Assembly: GCA_005656395.1 (NCBI GenBank)
Contig: SRSI01000050.1
Span: 1,612,001-1,676,000, forward strand
Length of the DNA stretch: 64,000 nt
Reading direction: 5' to 3'
From: Strongyloides papillosus
Lineage: Eukaryota > Nematoda > Chromadorea > Rhabditida > Strongyloididae
Part shown: piece after piece, positions 61,140 to 64,000 of the stretch
How the letters are laid out: each line of letters opens with the position of its first letter
How positions within the stretch are numbered: the stretch's first letter is position 1
Translations under genes and position numbers: made by a program
The notes under the pieces: generated by a model
What the model was told of the DNA's origin: nothing
The model's input: only the letters and a program-made list of their open reading frames with translations
Databases searched by the model: none

Positions 61140-61690
61140 GGTATGCGTCATACAACAGCAATAAAAGACAATTATATTTGTTATTTTAGTTTTATCAATG
61201 TCATAATTTCATCTTAAATCACATATGAACTCATAAAAAATAGCATTGCCAAATAAACAATCTCTCTTATCATGTAAAAATTTTAAAACAAAAGTACATG
61301 CAAATATAACTCTAAACAATTCATTGAATTTTTTACAAAAACATTCTTTAGAAAAGTTGAATTGCTGATTACTTAATTTTGTTAAGCTGTACATTATCAT
61401 CTTAGAAACTATCACCAATTTTGATCTTCTTTCTAGGTAAATCAGTAAATCCTCTAGAAGTTGAACATGATAATGAATCATCATAAGTTGCAATAATTTC
61501 ATATGCTACAAATGTCATTAACTCAAATTCGGTTAGCTTTATATGGTATGTTTACTCTATGAATTGCAGCACCTTCATTCCTGTAGATGTAATATCTTCT
61601 TCCATTTTTATTTAATCAACAAAAACTTCATTATCGGTTATTCTTTATTACAGCAAAAATGCAATTGAAGTTCGAATGTAGCACATACAT
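61140..61690 (-). pseudogene. Co-amplified second coding remnant, unit F
   Basis: Same ordered fragments as unit C. Its middle contains an open frame of up to 97 codons (61502-61209) spanning YSLTKLSNQQFNFSK and FACTFVLKFLHDKRDCLFG, in a frame different from the upstream RRYYIYRNEGAA piece. No intact start was found. Confidence 0.45.
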
Positions 61691-61804
61691 GCCTTCAAAA
61701 TTTTTTTTTATTAACAAAATTATTTGAACAGAATAAATATTTATTTTAATTATAAATTTAAAGCAAACCAACTAATATTAAATATGATAAAATTAAATTA
61801 CCAT

Positions 61805-63436
61805 CTACCAGTAATATGGACAAAAATATTCCTGAATAGTAGATTTGTATAAATGCCACTGATGAATATCGTTAAATAAAATGTATCTATGTTCCCAATC
61901 ATCGTTACAAGTTATACGTTTTGTAAAATTCTCATAATGTGACTTAATAAGATTATCGGTTAAAATTAAATCATCAGATCTGAAAGGGTACTTTGTTTGT
62001 TTAAAAGCAAGAACCTTCAAAGTCTTTGGGATTTTTATTGGACAGTATTCAGATGAGATAAGACATTCCAATTTGGTAAAATTATCTAAACCATCACTTT
62101 CTCTATAGGTTAAGCAACTGATCTTAAGTAATTTAATGTTTGGCATGTATTCTGTAATCATTTTTGCTGTAGCATCATTTATATCAAGTACATGTATCAA
62201 TTGCAATATCTCGACACTTCTTGGCATCATTGAGCAAATGATTTCAAAGAATGGATAAAATGAATTTAAAATATCAGAATAACGGCAAAAAATGCTTCTC
62301 GAAAACTCAATTTTTACATTTTTTAAATTACTCAATTTTTTAAGTCCCATATGTCCAGGTTTTTGATTGTAAGAAAACATATAATTACCATTAGAAAGAG
62401 GCAATATAACCTTCAAATGTAGTTCACATAAATTCTCAAAAGTTTCCATAATCTCGATACTATGGAGTATTTGTCTATGATATAATATCACACTATGGGC
62501 AGTTGTGATGTACTGTTTTATGGGTAAACAAAATCCCATTAAATTCTTACAAATTCCGCAATTAAAATCAAATTTTGGACAATATATAGTGATATTAAAT
62601 TTGATTTTAACGTTATACTTTGTTAGAATATTTATAATCTCAAACAATCCATCAGTTTTCATTGCGTCATCATGATTCAAAAAATTGAAGATTATTGTAG
62701 GATTTTTGACAGTCGAAAACTGTTGGGCAAATTTCTCAAAAGTATCCCTGTGATGGATGAAGTCATAATAATAACTGCGATGAAAAGGATATATTAAAGA
62801 AAGTTCAGTAAGATTCGGGAATCCATTGAAGATATTTCCATTTATCATATTATATTTGTATGGTGGACATGTAAAACAATTTACTGGAAGAGATATTCTT
62901 GTAATACTGTCATGTTTCATAAGGTTCAAGGCATATAAGACTATGTAACCTATATTTTTCCCAAATGCAAACTCAAGATTTTTGACATCCTTTCGTGTAG
63001 CGCAATTTAGATTCAATTCCTTAACTAATTTCTTGATAAAAGACATACGACCTTTCTCTTTCCACTTTTTTATTGATAGATTAATAAAATACTCTACACG
63101 ATTACCACAGAGTAATGTTTCACCAAAGAATGTTTTTACTACATTTAGTCTATTCTCAGAACAACTATCCTTTTTAAATTTAAGATCACTCCATCCAGGA
63201 ACACCAGAAGCTCTATCGTATTCATCCTTATATGTAATTGTAATATCTTGGGAATCAGAATTTAAAAACATACTCCTTTCAATTTTTTCTTTCTCAAAAT
63301 CACATCTTACAAATTTACAAACATCCACAAGGTTATTCATGTCAGAAAATGACGGGATGTGTTTGATAATTTGTTTTCGAACCAAATTTATTTCTAACAG
63401 TTCAGAGAGTATATTACCCTTATCACTATCCTCCAT
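61805..63436 (-). CDS. F-box-like leucine-rich-repeat protein, array copy F (intact)
   Basis: Single exon, 543 aa from ATG 63436, nearly identical to copy C over the first 400 residues (for example VLYALNLMKH against VLDALNLMKH). It diverges in patches nearer the C-terminus, where ISCLTYRESDGLDNF resembles copy D rather than C. That mosaic pattern suggests gene conversion between array members. F-box-like N-terminus, LRR-like middle and EYFCPYYW end as described for copy C. No lesion seen. Its 5' flank carries the hairpin and the TTTTTTAG acceptor. Confidence 0.8.
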   Translation of the reverse strand: MEDSDKGNILSELLEINLVRKQIIKHIPSFSDMNNLVDVCKFVRCDFEKEKIERSMFLNSDSQDITITYKDEYDRASGVPGWSDLKFKKDSCSENRLNVVKTFFGETLLCGNRVEYFINLSIKKWKEKGRMSFIKKLVKELNLNCATRKDVKNLEFAFGKNIGYIVLYALNLMKHDSITRISLPVNCFTCPPYKYNMINGNIFNGFPNLTELSLIYPFHRSYYYDFIHHRDTFEKFAQQFSTVKNPTIIFNFLNHDDAMKTDGLFEIINILTKYNVKIKFNITIYCPKFDFNCGICKNLMGFCLPIKQYITTAHSVILYHRQILHSIEIMETFENLCELHLKVILPLSNGNYMFSYNQKPGHMGLKKLSNLKNVKIEFSRSIFCRYSDILNSFYPFFEIICSMMPRSVEILQLIHVLDINDATAKMITEYMPNIKLLKISCLTYRESDGLDNFTKLECLISSEYCPIKIPKTLKVLAFKQTKYPFRSDDLILTDNLIKSHYENFTKRITCNDDWEHRYILFNDIHQWHLYKSTIQEYFCPYYW

Positions 63437-63839
63437 CTTCACACCCTAAAAAATATAGGTATGTTAATAACAATAAGAAAAAAACACTATAAGAGTATAA
63501 AAAAAATAAGAAATTCCGAAATGAAAAAGTAAATTTTTCGTAGGAGACGTCTAAAGAAAATTGAGTAAATTAAAAATAGTTATAAGACACTCTTTAGATG
63601 TACTCTGATAGATCAAAATTTAAAAGATGTAGTATAAGGTTTTATATCATAAATTATTGAGTGATGCAAAAAAACAAATATTATTACATAATCTTAAAAT
63701 TTCTGATTGAACAATCGTACATATATTAACACATCATTTTTCTAAAATAATAGATACAGATAGAAGTAATTCAAATAAAAACTTTTCTTCTAACACTGTT
63801 AGCAATGGTGTGCGTTTTACAACAGCAATAAAAAACAAT
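63437..63839. promoter_or_regulatory. 5' flank of array copy F with hairpin
   Basis: Arms GGAGACGTCTAAAGA (63543-63557) and TCTTTAGATGTACTCT (about 63591-63606). Compared with copy C, the third stem pair A-T has become G-T, which still pairs in RNA. Confidence 0.55.
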
Positions 63840-64000
63840 TAAATTTGTTATTTTATTTCTATCAATTTGGTGATTTCATAATATATCCCATGTCTACCCA
63901 TACAAAATAGGAGTGTTAATTAAACAATCTCATTTGTCAAGGAGTAATCTCAAACAAAGTACATGGGAAAACAACTCTAAACTACTTATCGAATCATAAA
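63840..64000 (-). pseudogene. Start of a further second-coding-remnant copy, cut by the window edge
   Basis: Matches 55997-56157 of unit D's remnant almost exactly, so another array unit probably lies to the right of this window. Confidence 0.45.

Larger units (their letters stand above)
61400..64000. repeat. Near-identical duplicated block (right copy)
   Basis: Partner of 53560-56157. It runs to the window edge, so the true right boundary is not visible. Confidence 0.7.

Overview
The window looks like nuclear DNA of a parasitic or free-living clade IV nematode close to Strongyloides/Parastrongyloides. The grounds are very AT-rich sequence, few and short (about 45-80 bp) GT-AG introns, compact genes, and recognisable nematode orthologues (tmie-1, cdk-12, ran-1, coronin, eIF3c, homogentisate dioxygenase, a tyrosinase with ShKT domains). 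The genus is an inference. Exon structures below were built by hand from splice signals and reading-frame continuity.

Left edge (1-1.43 kb): the 5' end of a secreted-protein gene, followed by a decayed paralogue. Core block (2.3-37.5 kb): two tandem aldo-keto reductases, a TMIE-like membrane protein, homogentisate 1,2-dioxygenase and eIF3c, all on the minus strand. Next come a CID-domain RS protein (+) converging on CDK12 (-), an unknown acidic protein, a divergent casein kinase 1, a small secreted protein, a small Cys-rich membrane protein, a tyrosinase, coronin, dyskerin, Ran and an ERp72-type protein disulfide isomerase. These are mostly single-copy housekeeping genes. Long AT-rich spacers (up to about 2.2 kb) hold nothing I can support.

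Accessory block (38-64 kb): this is lineage-specific and duplicating. Two tandem genes (38.46-44.12 kb) encode 731-732 aa type I membrane proteins of no known family, inside a roughly 3.4 kb tandem duplication; a third decayed copy lies at 47.8-48.85 kb. Between them sit an intact F-box gene (45.6-46.75 kb) and two F-box fragments. From 49.6 kb to the right end runs a minus-strand array of an F-box-like/leucine-rich-repeat gene (about 545 aa). Three copies are intact (53.96, 56.64 and 61.81 kb) and three are broken (49.6, 51.2 and 59.2 kb). Five units carry, just downstream, a decayed fragment of a second unrelated coding sequence. At least three carry a hairpin about 110-170 nt upstream of the start codon, with base-pair-preserving changes between copies. 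The array runs off the right edge.

Functionally the core genes are largely independent. One suggestive pair is the CID-domain protein next to CDK12, both acting on the RNA polymerase II C-terminal domain. The accessory block shows birth-and-death evolution of putative ubiquitin-ligase adaptors and surface proteins, and it is the most likely place for undescribed biology here.
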